Assembly (NCBI RefSeq): GCF_017776525.1 | Contig: NZ_JACVEW010000016.1 | Location: 1-64,000 of the forward strand | Length of the DNA: 64,000 bases | Direction: 5' to 3' | From: Marinobacterium alkalitolerans | Lineage (GTDB): Bacteria > Pseudomonadota > Gammaproteobacteria > Pseudomonadales > Balneatricaceae | Program-made: the position numbers and the translations under genes | The notes under the pieces: model-generated | Databases searched by the model: none | Told to the model about the DNA's origin: nothing | Seen by the model: only the letters and a program-made list of their open reading frames with translations | Shown: piece after piece, positions 18,576 through 27,236 of the stretch | How the letters are laid out: every line of letters begins with the position of its first letter | Position numbering within the stretch: the stretch's first letter is position 1

Positions 18576-19670
18576 ATGAAAAAACTGCTTCACACTTTCC
18601 TCCCAGCCTGTCTGCTTGCCGGCGCCGCTACCGCCAGCGCCGCTGATGAACTGCACATCTACAACTGGTCGGACTATATAGCCGAAGACACCATCGAAAA
18701 CTTCGAGCAGGCCACCGGCATTGAGGTGGTCTACGACGTTTACGACGCCAACGAGGTCATGGAAGCCAAGCTGCTGGCCGGCCGCAGCGGCTACGACCTG
18801 ATCTTCCCCACGGCACGCCCCTTCGCCGAGCGTCATATTCAGGCGGGCCTTTACCAGCCGCTGGACAAGGCCAAGCTTGAAGGCCTGGACAACCTGGACC
18901 CGGTCATCATGGATTCACTGGCCAGCATCGATAAGAACAATGCCCATCTGGTGCCCTACATGTGGGGTTCCAGCGGTATCGGCTACAACGTGGACAAGGT
19001 TCGCGAGATTCTTGGCGACGACATGCCCAAGGACACCTGGCGCCTGCTGTTTGATCCCGAGATCGTAGCCAAGCTGGCCGATTGCGGCGTCACCCTGATG
19101 GATGACCCCACCGAAGTGCTGGTGGCCGCCAACATCTACCGCGGCGCTGACGCGGACGACTTCAGCCGTGACGGCATCAAGGCCGCCAGCGAGGTAGTGG
19201 CCGCCGTACGTGACGATATCCGCTACTTCCATAGCTCCCAGTACATCAACGACCTGGCCAACGGCGATATCTGTGTCGCGCACGGCTACTCCGGTGACGT
19301 GTTGCAGGCGCGTGACCGTGCAGCCGAAGCGGACAATGGCGTCAACATCGCCTATGCCGTCCCCTCAGAAGGCGCACTGGTCTGGACCGATGTGATGGCG
19401 ATTCCGGCCGACGCCCCCAACCCGGAAGCCGCCCATGCCTTTATCAGCTACCTGCTGAAGCCCGAAGTGATCGCCCCGATCACCGATTACGTGGCTTACG
19501 CCAACGCCAACCGGGCAGCCACCGAACTGGTGGACGAAGAGATCCGTAACGATCCGGGCATCTACCCGCCGGAAGAAACCCAGGCCAAGCTGCAGGTAAC
19601 GCCGACGCCTTCCGAGCGGCAGATCCGGGCCCTCAACCGCAGCTGGACCCGAGTCAAAACCGGCCAGTAA
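18576..19670 (+). CDS. potF: putrescine-binding periplasmic protein
   Basis: The 364-residue type 1 polyamine-binding protein has a Sec signal peptide ending ATASAA/DEL. The mature start ELHIYNWSDYIAEDTIENF is diagnostic of PotF/SpuD. Polyamine-contact regions include the YNWSDY, GSSGIGYN and WTDVMAIP segments. It delivers putrescine-type polyamines to the PotGHI importer encoded next. The ATG at 18576 follows GAGG. The longer frame to 18417 is 5' leader. A terminator-like hairpin separates it from potG. Confidence 0.93.
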   Translation: MKKLLHTFLPACLLAGAATASAADELHIYNWSDYIAEDTIENFEQATGIEVVYDVYDANEVMEAKLLAGRSGYDLIFPTARPFAERHIQAGLYQPLDKAKLEGLDNLDPVIMDSLASIDKNNAHLVPYMWGSSGIGYNVDKVREILGDDMPKDTWRLLFDPEIVAKLADCGVTLMDDPTEVLVAANIYRGADADDFSRDGIKAASEVVAAVRDDIRYFHSSQYINDLANGDICVAHGYSGDVLQARDRAAEADNGVNIAYAVPSEGALVWTDVMAIPADAPNPEAAHAFISYLLKPEVIAPITDYVAYANANRAATELVDEEIRNDPGIYPPEETQAKLQVTPTPSERQIRALNRSWTRVKTGQ

Positions 19671-19691
19671 CACCGCACCCGCAACCGACAC

Positions 19692-19720
19692 ATGCCCCTG
19701 ACTTCAGGGGCATCTTTTTT
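19692..19720 (+). terminator. partial terminator between potF and potG
   Basis: A perfect 9-bp stem (ATGCCCCTG/CAGGGGCAT) with a 4-nt loop is followed by CTTTTTT. Lying inside an ABC operon, it probably gives a surplus of binding-protein message over the membrane components. Confidence 0.8.
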
Positions 19721-19739
19721 AGGGGAGATCCGTGCTTCG

Positions 19740-20879
19740 ATGAGCACTGCACGTCAGTTCAAACCCGAAGAACCCTGGCAGGCGCCAGAGGGCGAGCCCA
19801 TTGTGCGCCTGGAGAACGTCACCAAACGTTTTGGTGCCTTCTACGCCGTGGACGATATCAGCCTGAACATCCATGCCGGTGAGTTCTTTTCGCTGCTGGG
19901 CCCTTCCGGCTGCGGCAAGACCACCCTGCTGCGCATGCTGGCCGGTTTCGAGACACCCACCAGCGGACGCCTGTTAATCGATGGGCAGGACGTCACCGAC
20001 ATTCCGCCCTATGAGCGTCCGGTGAACATGATGTTCCAGTCCTACGCGCTGTTTCCACACATGAACGTGGCGGACAACATCGCGTTCGGACTCAAGCAGG
20101 AAGGCATGCCCAAGTCGGAACGGCAGGACCGGGTGGCCGAGTTGATGTCACTGGTTCAGATCGAACCTCTGGCCAAGCGCAAACCGCATCAGCTCTCCGG
20201 TGGTCAGCGCCAGCGCGTGGCTCTGGCCCGCTCACTGGCCAAGCACCCCAAGATCCTGCTGCTGGACGAACCGCTGGGCGCGCTGGACAAGAAACTGCGT
20301 GAACAGACCCAGTTCGAGCTGGTGAACATTCAGGAGCGGCTGGGCATCACTTTCGTGGTGGTCACCCATGATCAGGAAGAAGCGATGACCATGTCGTCAC
20401 GCATCGCGCTGATGCATGAAGGCCGCATTGAGCAGGTGGACCCACCGCGCCGCCTGTATGAGTTTCCCTCCACCCGCTATGCCGCCAGTTTCATCGGCTC
20501 GGTCAACCTGTTCGATGGCTACGTGACCGAACAGAACGATGATCAGGTGCGGGTACAGTGTGACGATGCCGGTATTCAGCTTGAGGTACGGCACAGTCAG
20601 CCACTGGTGCCGGGCATGGCCGTGACGGTTGCACTGCGGCCGGAGAAGGTGCGTGTGATCCATCAGCTCGAGGCCGATACCCCCAACCAGCTGCGCGGCG
20701 TGATCAAGGAGATCGCCTATCTGGGCGATGTCTCCATCTACCACGTGGAGCTGGCCAGCGGTAAGCGCGTTCAGTTCACCCAATCCAACGTACAGGCGCT
20801 GGCCGAGCAGCCTCTGACCTGGGATGAAGAGGTGGTGCTGAGCTGGTCCGCCAACAGCTGTGGAGTCCTGACCGAATGA
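19740..20879 (+). CDS. potG: putrescine ABC transporter ATP-binding protein
   Basis: The 379-residue ATPase has Walker A GPSGCGKTT (about residue 58), the Q-loop in MMFQSYALFPHM, signature LSGGQRQRVALARSLA (about 157), Walker B LLLDEPLGALD and the switch His in VTHDQEEAMTM. A C-terminal TOBE domain (about 300-379) has MAVTVALRPEKVRV. The NIAFGLKQ and GALDKKLREQ pieces are closest to PotG. GGGGAG lies 12 nt before the ATG. It overlaps potH as ATGA. Confidence 0.94.
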   Translation: MSTARQFKPEEPWQAPEGEPIVRLENVTKRFGAFYAVDDISLNIHAGEFFSLLGPSGCGKTTLLRMLAGFETPTSGRLLIDGQDVTDIPPYERPVNMMFQSYALFPHMNVADNIAFGLKQEGMPKSERQDRVAELMSLVQIEPLAKRKPHQLSGGQRQRVALARSLAKHPKILLLDEPLGALDKKLREQTQFELVNIQERLGITFVVVTHDQEEAMTMSSRIALMHEGRIEQVDPPRRLYEFPSTRYAASFIGSVNLFDGYVTEQNDDQVRVQCDDAGIQLEVRHSQPLVPGMAVTVALRPEKVRVIHQLEADTPNQLRGVIKEIAYLGDVSIYHVELASGKRVQFTQSNVQALAEQPLTWDEEVVLSWSANSCGVLTE

Positions 20880-21778
20880 AGCCAACTTCCGCACGCCCCT
20901 CGACACGTCACCTGATTATCGCGGTGCCCTGGTTCTGGCTGGCATTGTTCTTCCTGCTGCCGTTCCTGTTCGTGCTCAAGATCAGTCTGTCCGAGCCCAC
21001 GCTGGCACAGCCGCCCTACATGGACCTGATTCGCGAAATCGAGGACGGCTTCGTCACTCTGGTGATCAACTTCAGCAACTATCAGCTGCTGCTGGAGGAT
21101 TCGCTCTACCTCAGTGCGCTCTGGGGCTCGCTCAAGGTGGCGGCCATTTCCACCCTGTTCTGCCTGCTGATCGGCTACCCCATGGCCTACGCCATCGCCC
21201 GCTCTCCCCTGCACTGGCGACTGCCGCTGCTGATGCTGATCATCCTGCCGTTCTGGACCTCGTTTCTGATTCGCATCTACGCCTGGATCGGCATTCTCAA
21301 GGCCAACGGGCTGCTCAACAACCTGTTGATGGGGCTGGGGCTGATCGACAGTCCACTGGCGATCATGCACACGCCGCTGGCAGTCTATATCGGCGTGGTC
21401 TACAACTACCTGCCGTTTGTGGTCCTGCCGCTCTATGCCACCCTGATCCGGCTTGACCTCACGCTGCTGGAAGCGGCTGCCGACCTGGGTTGCCGCCCGT
21501 GGAAGCAGTTTCTGCTGATCACCCTGCCGCTGTCGATGCCGGGCGTGATCGCCGGTGCCATGCTGGTGTTCATTCCGGTGATGGGCGAGTTCGTCATTCC
21601 CGATCTGCTGGGCGGCCCGGATACGCTGATGCTGGGCAAGCTGATGTGGACCGAGTTCTTCAGCAACAAGGACTGGCCGCTGGCCTCTTCATTGGCGGCA
21701 CTGCTGCTGGTGGTGCTGATTCTGCCCTTTGTCCTGCTGCGCCACTTTGAGCGCCGTTCAGAGGAGGGCAACCCATGA
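20876..21778 (+). CDS. potH: putrescine ABC transporter permease PotH
   Basis: The 300-residue permease has six membrane segments and the large periplasmic loop after helix 1 that is typical of PotH/PotB. The EAA loop LEAAADLGCRPWKQFLLITLPLSMPG lies at about residues 200-225 (quoted in part: EAAADLGCRPWKQF). MGEFVIPDLLGGPDT follows. It pairs with PotI in the membrane and is linked to potG and potI by 4-nt ATGA overlaps. Confidence 0.94.
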   Translation: MKPTSARPSTRHLIIAVPWFWLALFFLLPFLFVLKISLSEPTLAQPPYMDLIREIEDGFVTLVINFSNYQLLLEDSLYLSALWGSLKVAAISTLFCLLIGYPMAYAIARSPLHWRLPLLMLIILPFWTSFLIRIYAWIGILKANGLLNNLLMGLGLIDSPLAIMHTPLAVYIGVVYNYLPFVVLPLYATLIRLDLTLLEAAADLGCRPWKQFLLITLPLSMPGVIAGAMLVFIPVMGEFVIPDLLGGPDTLMLGKLMWTEFFSNKDWPLASSLAALLLVVLILPFVLLRHFERRSEEGNP

Positions 21779-22593
21779 AGCAGCGCCTGCCCTTGCTGAT
21801 TACGATCCTGCTGTTCGGCTATGCCTTTCTGTACATCCCGATCGCCAGCCTGATCGTCTACTCCTTCAATGAAAGCCGACTGGTCACGGTCTGGAGCGGG
21901 TTCAGCACCCAGTGGTACAGCAAGCTGCTGGAGAACGAACAGCTCCTGGGGGCCGCCTGGCTCAGCGTCCAGATCGCCGCACTCACCGCCACGCTGGCCG
22001 TAGTGCTGGGTACGTTGGCGGCACTGGCACTGGTCCGGTTCCGTCGTTTTCTCGGGCGCGGATCGCTGGAAGTGATGGTGACAGCACCGCTGGTGATGCC
22101 GGACGTGATTATCGGTCTGTCCCTGCTGCTGCTGTTCGTGGCGATGGAAGGCCTGATCGGCTGGCCGGCCGGACGCGGCATGACCACCATCGTCATCGCC
22201 CACACCACCTTTGCCATGGCCTACGTGGCGGTGGTGGTGCAGAGCCGACTGGCCCACATGGATCTGTCTCTGGAAGAAGCGGCGCTCGATCTGGGGGCGC
22301 GACCGTTGAAAGTGTTCTTCACCATCACCCTGCCGATCATCGCACCGGCGCTGATAGCCGGCTGGCTGCTGGCGTTTACCCTGTCGCTGGATGATCTGGT
22401 GGTGGCCAGCTTTGTCTCCGGCCCCGGCGCCACCACGCTGCCGATGGTGGTGTACTCCAGCGTGCGGCTGGGTGTCAGCCCGGAGATCAACGCACTGGCC
22501 ACCATCATCGTGGCACTGGTGACACTGGCCGTACTCATTGCCGGTTTCGTCCTCTGGCGGCAGGAAAAGCAGAACCGACTGGACGCCCACTGA
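21775..22593 (+). CDS. potI: putrescine ABC transporter permease PotI
   Basis: The 272-residue permease has six membrane segments. The start FLYIPIASLIVYSFNESRL and the EAA loop EEAALDLGARPLKVFF with TLSLDDLVVASFVSGPG identify the PotI/PotC type. It completes the potFGHI importer. A strong terminator follows 18 nt after the stop. Confidence 0.94.
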   Translation: MKQRLPLLITILLFGYAFLYIPIASLIVYSFNESRLVTVWSGFSTQWYSKLLENEQLLGAAWLSVQIAALTATLAVVLGTLAALALVRFRRFLGRGSLEVMVTAPLVMPDVIIGLSLLLLFVAMEGLIGWPAGRGMTTIVIAHTTFAMAYVAVVVQSRLAHMDLSLEEAALDLGARPLKVFFTITLPIIAPALIAGWLLAFTLSLDDLVVASFVSGPGATTLPMVVYSSVRLGVSPEINALATIIVALVTLAVLIAGFVLWRQEKQNRLDAH

Positions 22594-22610
22594 CCCGACG
22601 TGCGGGCAAC

Positions 22611-22649
22611 AAAAAACCGCTGGCCGTGTATACGACCAGCGGTTTTTTA
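22611..22649 (+). terminator. terminator of the potFGHI operon
   Basis: The stem AAACCGCTGG/CCAGCGGTTT with a 12-nt loop is followed by T6. A6 on the other side makes it able to act in both directions. Confidence 0.88.
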
Positions 22650-22668
22650 TGGAAAAGCGCCTTACATC

Positions 22669-22788
22669 TAAAGCGTCATCGAGGCAGCCGAGGCAAGGCA
22701 AAAGCTGGCGAAAAAGCGCAGTTTAGTAAACTAAATGAGCATTTTGAGCCTGCTTTTAACGCTGCATCGGCAACGCAGATAGCTTTTA
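22669..22788. repeat. candidate intergenic palindromic repeat element
   Basis: About 120 nt form a long imperfect palindrome centred on GTTTAGTAAAC (22721-22731). The ends read TAAAGC and GCTTTTA and inner arms include AAAAGC/GCTTTT. It fills the gap between the convergent pot and ilvIH operons and runs into the ilvH stop codon. The form resembles dispersed REP-like units of marine gammaproteobacteria. I saw no second copy in this window, so the assignment is provisional. Confidence 0.45.
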
Positions 22789-23277
22789 GAGGCTCAGGAC
22801 TTTCTCGCCACGCGCAATACCACACACACCCGAGCGCACCACTTCCATGATGGAAGCGCTGCCCAGCGCGCTGATGAAGGCATCCAGCTTGTCGGATGCA
22901 CCCACCAGCTGCACGGTGTAGGTGGTCGGCGTTACGTCGATGATCTGACCACGGAAGATATCGCAGGTACGCTTGATCTCCGCACGCATCTGGCCGCTGG
23001 CCTTCAGCTTGATCATCATCACTTCACGCTCGATGTGGTCACCTTCGGACAGGTCGACCACCTTCACCACGTCGATCAGCTTGTTGAGCTGCTTGGTGAT
23101 CTGCTCCACCACACGGTCATTGCCGATGGTGGTGACGGTCAGGCGCGACAGGGTCGCGTCTTCGGTCGGTGCCACGGTGAGCGATTCGATGTTGTAGTTA
23201 CGCTGGGAGAACAGACCCACAACACGCGACAGGGCACCCGGTTCGTTCTCCATCAGGACGGAAATGATATGGCGCAT
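22786..23277 (-). CDS. ilvH: acetolactate synthase small subunit
   Basis: The 163-residue regulatory subunit has an N-terminal ACT domain (MRHIISVLMENEPGALSRVVGLFSQRNYNI, quoted in part: ENEPGALSRVVGLF) that binds valine for feedback inhibition. The C-terminal domain activates the catalytic subunit. The ATG at 23277 follows the ilvI stop by two bases with AGAGGA upstream. The stop codon lies within the palindromic element described at 22669-22788. Confidence 0.96.
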   Translation of the reverse strand: MRHIISVLMENEPGALSRVVGLFSQRNYNIESLTVAPTEDATLSRLTVTTIGNDRVVEQITKQLNKLIDVVKVVDLSEGDHIEREVMMIKLKASGQMRAEIKRTCDIFRGQIIDVTPTTYTVQLVGASDKLDAFISALGSASIMEVVRSGVCGIARGEKVLSL

Positions 23278-23279
23278 GC

Positions 23280-25001
23280 TCAGGTCCTCTCTGTCTTGGT
23301 CAGCCACATGTCACGCATGGAACCACGGGGTACCTGCATCGGATATACGTGCTCGAACGGATCGACCGCGATATCCATGAATACAAGGCGATCCTTCAGC
23401 GCGAAGGCTTCGCGCATGGCCCCTTCCAGGTCGGAATACTTGTCGACCTTCATACCCACGTGACCGTAGGACTCGACCAGCTTGACGAAGTCAGGCAGCG
23501 ACTGCATGTAGGACTGAGAGTGACGGGACTCGTAGTTCATGTCCTGCCACTGACGCACCATACCCAGCGACTGGTTGTTCAGGCAGAGAATCTTCACCGG
23601 CAGGTCATACTGCTTGCAGGTGGAGAGCTCCTGAATGTTCATCTGGATACTGCCCTCGCCGGTGACACAGGCCACGTCGGCATCCGGGAAGTTCATTTTC
23701 ACGCCCATGGCTGCCGGCAGACCGAAGCCCATGGTGCCGAGGCCGCCTGAGTTGATCCAGCGGTTCGGCTTGTTGAACTTGTAGTACTGCGCCGCGAACA
23801 TCTGGTGCTGACCCACGTCGGAGGTCACGAAGGCATCGCCGTTGGTGACCAGGCTCAGCATTTCGATAACCTGCTGCGGCTTCATCAGCTCGGAATCGTC
23901 GGTGCGGTAGCGACCGCCGTGACGCTGACGCCACTCGTCGATCTGCTGCCACCAGGCCTTAAGTGCATCGGCATCCGGCTGTTTCTTGCTGTTTTTCACC
24001 AGCTGTGCCATTTCATCCAGCACCACCTTGGCCGGTCCCACAATGGGGATATCCGCCTGAACGGTCTTGGAGATGGAGGCCGGATCGATATCGATGTGCA
24101 CGATCTTCGCGGTCGGACAGAACTTGTCGGTCGCGTTGGTGACACGGTCGTCGAAACGGGCGCCTACGGCCAGAATCAGGTCCGCATGGTGCATCGCCAT
24201 GTTGGCTTCGTAGCTGCCGTGCATGCCCAGCATGCCGATGAACTGACGATCGGTCCCCGGGTAGCCACCCAGCCCCATCAGGGTGTTGGTGACCGGGAAG
24301 TTCAGCAGACGGGCCAGCTCGGTGAGCTGCTCGCTGGCATCACCCATGATGACGCCGCCACCGGAATAGATGACCGGACGCTTGGCGTTCAGCAGCAGAT
24401 CGGTGGCCTTCTTGATCTGACCGGTATGACCGCGGGTGATCGGCGTGTAGGAACGCATTTTCACCTGCTTCGGATACTCGTACGGGTACCGTTCGGTCGG
24501 GGTGGTCATATCCTTGGGCAGGTCGATGACGACCGGGCCCGGACGGCCGCTTTCGGCAATATGAAACGCCTTGCGCACGATGGCCGGAATGTCTTCCGGA
24601 CGCTGTACGCTGAAGTTGTGTTTGACCACCGGGCGGGAGATGCCCAGCATGTCGGTTTCCTGGAACGCATCCTCACCAATCAGATGGCTCATGACCTGAC
24701 CGGTAATGACCACCATCGGAATGGAGTCCATGAAAGCGGTCGCGATGCCGGTCACGGCATTGGTGGCACCCGGGCCGGATGTCACCAGCGCGACGCCGGC
24801 CTTGCCGGTTGCGCGCGCATAAGCATCCGCCATGTGAGTTGCAGCTTGCTCATGGCGCACCAGAATGTGCTGTACATCTTCCTGCTGGAACAGGGCGTCG
24901 TAGACATGCAGCAACGAACCGCCCGGATAGCCATAGATGTACTGAACGCCCTCGTCTTTGAGGGCGCGTACGACCATTTCTGCGCCTGAAAGTAATTCCA
25001 C
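23280..25001 (-). CDS. ilvI: acetolactate synthase large subunit
   Basis: The 573-residue ThDP enzyme condenses pyruvate to acetolactate or acetohydroxybutyrate, the first common step for branched-chain amino acids. The catalytic Glu lies in [19 protein letters not shown] (about residues 49-67). The ThDP/Mg motif is [15 protein letters not shown]...LCLNNQSLG near 440-470. It starts with GTG at 25001, with GAGGG at 7 nt spacing. ilvH follows immediately. A structured leader of about 270 nt lies upstream. Confidence 0.96.
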   Translation of the reverse strand: MELLSGAEMVVRALKDEGVQYIYGYPGGSLLHVYDALFQQEDVQHILVRHEQAATHMADAYARATGKAGVALVTSGPGATNAVTGIATAFMDSIPMVVITGQVMSHLIGEDAFQETDMLGISRPVVKHNFSVQRPEDIPAIVRKAFHIAESGRPGPVVIDLPKDMTTPTERYPYEYPKQVKMRSYTPITRGHTGQIKKATDLLLNAKRPVIYSGGGVIMGDASEQLTELARLLNFPVTNTLMGLGGYPGTDRQFIGMLGMHGSYEANMAMHHADLILAVGARFDDRVTNATDKFCPTAKIVHIDIDPASISKTVQADIPIVGPAKVVLDEMAQLVKNSKKQPDADALKAWWQQIDEWRQRHGGRYRTDDSELMKPQQVIEMLSLVTNGDAFVTSDVGQHQMFAAQYYKFNKPNRWINSGGLGTMGFGLPAAMGVKMNFPDADVACVTGEGSIQMNIQELSTCKQYDLPVKILCLNNQSLGMVRQWQDMNYESRHSQSYMQSLPDFVKLVESYGHVGMKVDKYSDLEGAMREAFALKDRLVFMDIAVDPFEHVYPMQVPRGSMRDMWLTKTERT

Positions 25002-25297
25002 TGTTGTACCCTCTACTCAGCACCGGCACTCTTTGCCGGTGAACTAACAGTTTCAGCGTTTCTGCAACGTTGAACACGGCCGCTCGCGGTCTGATGGTGT
25101 CGCAACCGCGATGCAGATTCCGAGGCGGAACCCGTTCGATGGCACGTGTTCGGGTACTGTCCAGGCGAGGATCTTCTTACCGGACAGACCTGTCTGAGAC
25201 TTAAGCCGGGTAGCGCTTAAAACCACCCGCGGTCTCGGGATTTCCTACCACCGCAAGCCTAGAAAACAAATAGCCTTCCATTCTCGCACCTTGACAA
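25002..25297 (-). promoter_or_regulatory. structured 5' leader of ilvIH
   Basis: No gene fits this stretch. On the minus strand a candidate promoter TTGTCA-N17-GCTATT (25292-25297 and 25269-25274) would give a leader of about 260 nt. A nested stem gagac/gtctc enclosing TTAAGC/GCTTAA spans 25196-25236. A 7-bp hairpin (ACCGGCA/TGCCGGT, 25022-25040) sits just before the ribosome site. This could be an attenuator or a ligand-sensing RNA. An 'ilvB-OMG' RNA motif is known from marine gammaproteobacteria; membership was not tested. Confidence 0.45.
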
Positions 25298-25418
25298 CCT
25301 CCAATCAACCGCCTACCGCCCGTGAAACGGCCATCTACCACCAAGGTTAGAGGCTGGGCGTTACCGTTTATTGGCGGTATAGTAGGTGCGACTTCAGTTT
25401 TGCGCCGGAGAGCACACG

Positions 25419-25685
25419 ATGAGTGTTGCCGAGATTAAAAATAAGGAGCGCGTCATCAATGAACTGCTGCGCTTTATCCGCAAGGTTCTGGTAGAGCCGG
25501 ATATCAGTGACAAGGCACTGGAGATCGCCCGCAAGCACTTCAACGAGAAAAACGCCGAAGTGCTGATTGCCGAAGAGCTGACCTCCACCACCAATGTGAA
25601 GATTCCCATCGAGCACAGCGATGCCGATCGTCTCTTCCTTGAGCTGCTGATCGACGTGGTGCGCGACGAAAAAGCGCTCTACTGA
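25419..25685 (+). CDS. small conserved-looking acidic protein, unrecognised
   Basis: I do not recognise this 88-residue protein. It is soluble and predicted mostly helical, rich in Glu, Lys and Leu (MSVAEIKNKERVINELLRF at the start, LFLELLIDVVRDEKALY at the end), with no Cys and no membrane segment. GGAG at 9-10 nt supports the ATG at 25419. It is divergent from ilvI and convergent with rlmJ (6-nt gap between stops). Codon use is like the flanking genes, so it looks native. Confidence 0.6.
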   Translation: MSVAEIKNKERVINELLRFIRKVLVEPDISDKALEIARKHFNEKNAEVLIAEELTSTTNVKIPIEHSDADRLFLELLIDVVRDEKALY

Positions 25686-25691
25686 TCCGCG

Positions 25692-26531
25692 TTACTCGGG
25701 CACCAGCCACTCCACGCGCCAGGTGCCCTGCCCCTTCTCCAGTTCCAGCCGTTCCGTCAGCCAGGGCGACAGCGCTTCCAGCGTATGATCCAGTTGCCAG
25801 GGCGGATTGATCACCAGCATGCCGCTGCCGTACATGCCGCGCTCACCGCTGGCGGGCATAATTTCCAGCTCGGCGCAGAGCATCTTGCGAATCCCCGTGT
25901 CTTTCAGATCCTGCTTCATTTTGCGCCAGAGATCGGCCGGCAGCAGCGGGTACCAGATGGCAAAGCAGCCGTTGGGCCAGTGCTTGTACGCCTTGGTGAT
26001 AAAACGCACCAGGTCTTGATACTCCTTCTTCACCTCAAATGCCGGGTCGATCAGCACCACGCCGCGATTGGGCCTGGGCGGCATCTGTGACAGCACCCCT
26101 TCATAACCGTCCCGATGATGGACAGCCACGCGCGCATCCTGACGAAACACCGCCTTGAGCGCATCCGCCTCGGCGGGGTGCAGCTCCATGATGCTGATAC
26201 GGTCATCCTCGCGCGCCATGCCGGCAGCCTGCAGCGGCGAGCCCGGGTAACAGGTCAGCGCATCCTGATTCTCGCGCGTCACCTGCTCCATGTACCCCTC
26301 GGCGTCCTGCGGCAGGGCCTGATGCCAGAGACGGCCGATACCGCCCTGATATTCACCGGTTTTCAGTGCCTGATCACCTTCCAGATCATAGCGGGCACGG
26401 CCACCGTGGGTTTCCAGGTAGCTCCAGGGTTTGGCCTTTCGATTCAGGGCCTGCAGCAGCAGGTTCAGGACGAGGTGCTTGTGCACATCCGCGAAGTTGC
26501 CGGCGTGGTAGCCGTGCTGATAACTGAGCAT
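25692..26531 (-). CDS. rlmJ: 23S rRNA (adenine-2030-N6)-methyltransferase
   Basis: RlmJ methylates A2030 of 23S rRNA. The 279-residue protein has the family start MLSYQHGYHAGNFADVHKH, a Rossmann part with YLETHGGRARYDL, and the catalytic loop VLIDPAFEVKKEY at about residues 157-169. Most N6-adenine methyltransferases have DPP(Y/F) here; this copy has DPAF. CFAIWYPLL and ERGMYGSGMLVINPPW complete the pattern. Confidence 0.92.
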   Translation of the reverse strand: MLSYQHGYHAGNFADVHKHLVLNLLLQALNRKAKPWSYLETHGGRARYDLEGDQALKTGEYQGGIGRLWHQALPQDAEGYMEQVTRENQDALTCYPGSPLQAAGMAREDDRISIMELHPAEADALKAVFRQDARVAVHHRDGYEGVLSQMPPRPNRGVVLIDPAFEVKKEYQDLVRFITKAYKHWPNGCFAIWYPLLPADLWRKMKQDLKDTGIRKMLCAELEIMPASGERGMYGSGMLVINPPWQLDHTLEALSPWLTERLELEKGQGTWRVEWLVPE

Positions 26532-26558
26532 GTAAACGGTCCGGGGCCCGAGCGGGCC

Positions 26559-27236
26559 CTATTGGATATGAGGCACCCTCAGGTGCGGGAAACGAGCGGA
26601 CAGACGAGCCGCAATCTGCTGCAGCCGCGTCCAGTCGGTATCAAACAGAACGGTATCACCGTCCTCGGCATAGGGTCCCAGCAGGCCCGGCAGGCCGGAG
26701 CCTTTCTGAAACAGGGAACCGCGGGTACGGCCGCTGCATTCAAAGCGACCGGGGCGCGAGGGTGAAAACACCCAGCGACCGGATTGCCAGTAGGGCGCGT
26801 TGTCGGCATCGGCATTCAGGCAGATGCGCACCTGCTTCAGCACCAGCGCATAGCCATCACGACCACCGCCCTGCACCCGAAACGCATTCATGATGCTGCC
26901 CCGGCCCGCCGTGACCGAGACACTGCCCCAGTCCCGCTGGCTGCGATAGATCGCCAGAAAACGGCGCGGCTCAGGCTGCTGGCTGTCGACCTGCCGGTAC
27001 TGCTGATCCAGCAGCAGCGGCAATGACAGACGGTAGTAGGGCCCCTGCAGATAGTGTGTCACCAGAGTGTCGGTCAGCCCCTGACCTGACACGCGCAGCG
27101 TCAGCGGGTGCAAGGGCACAGGTGTCACACTGATCTCAGGCGCAGGCGGCGCTTTCGGGGTTGGCGGTGGCGCGGCACAGCCGGCGAGCAACAGCGCCAG
27201 CAGCACAGGGGTTCGGAAAGCCGTCAGCAATTTCAT
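26559..27236 (-). CDS. hypothetical outer-membrane lipoprotein
   Basis: The 225-residue precursor has a lipoprotein signal with lipobox LLAG/C at about residue 20, then a Pro-rich linker (PPPTPKAPPAPE). The rest is a beta-rich domain with no family I recognise. Two further cysteines (C140 and C167 region) could form a disulfide. The start codon overlaps the stop of the response-regulator gene (TGATG), so the two are translationally coupled and probably act together. Confidence 0.65.
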   Translation of the reverse strand: MKLLTAFRTPVLLALLLAGCAAPPPTPKAPPAPEISVTPVPLHPLTLRVSGQGLTDTLVTHYLQGPYYRLSLPLLLDQQYRQVDSQQPEPRRFLAIYRSQRDWGSVSVTAGRGSIMNAFRVQGGGRDGYALVLKQVRICLNADADNAPYWQSGRWVFSPSRPGRFECSGRTRGSLFQKGSGLPGLLGPYAEDGDTVLFDTDWTRLQQIAARLSARFPHLRVPHIQ

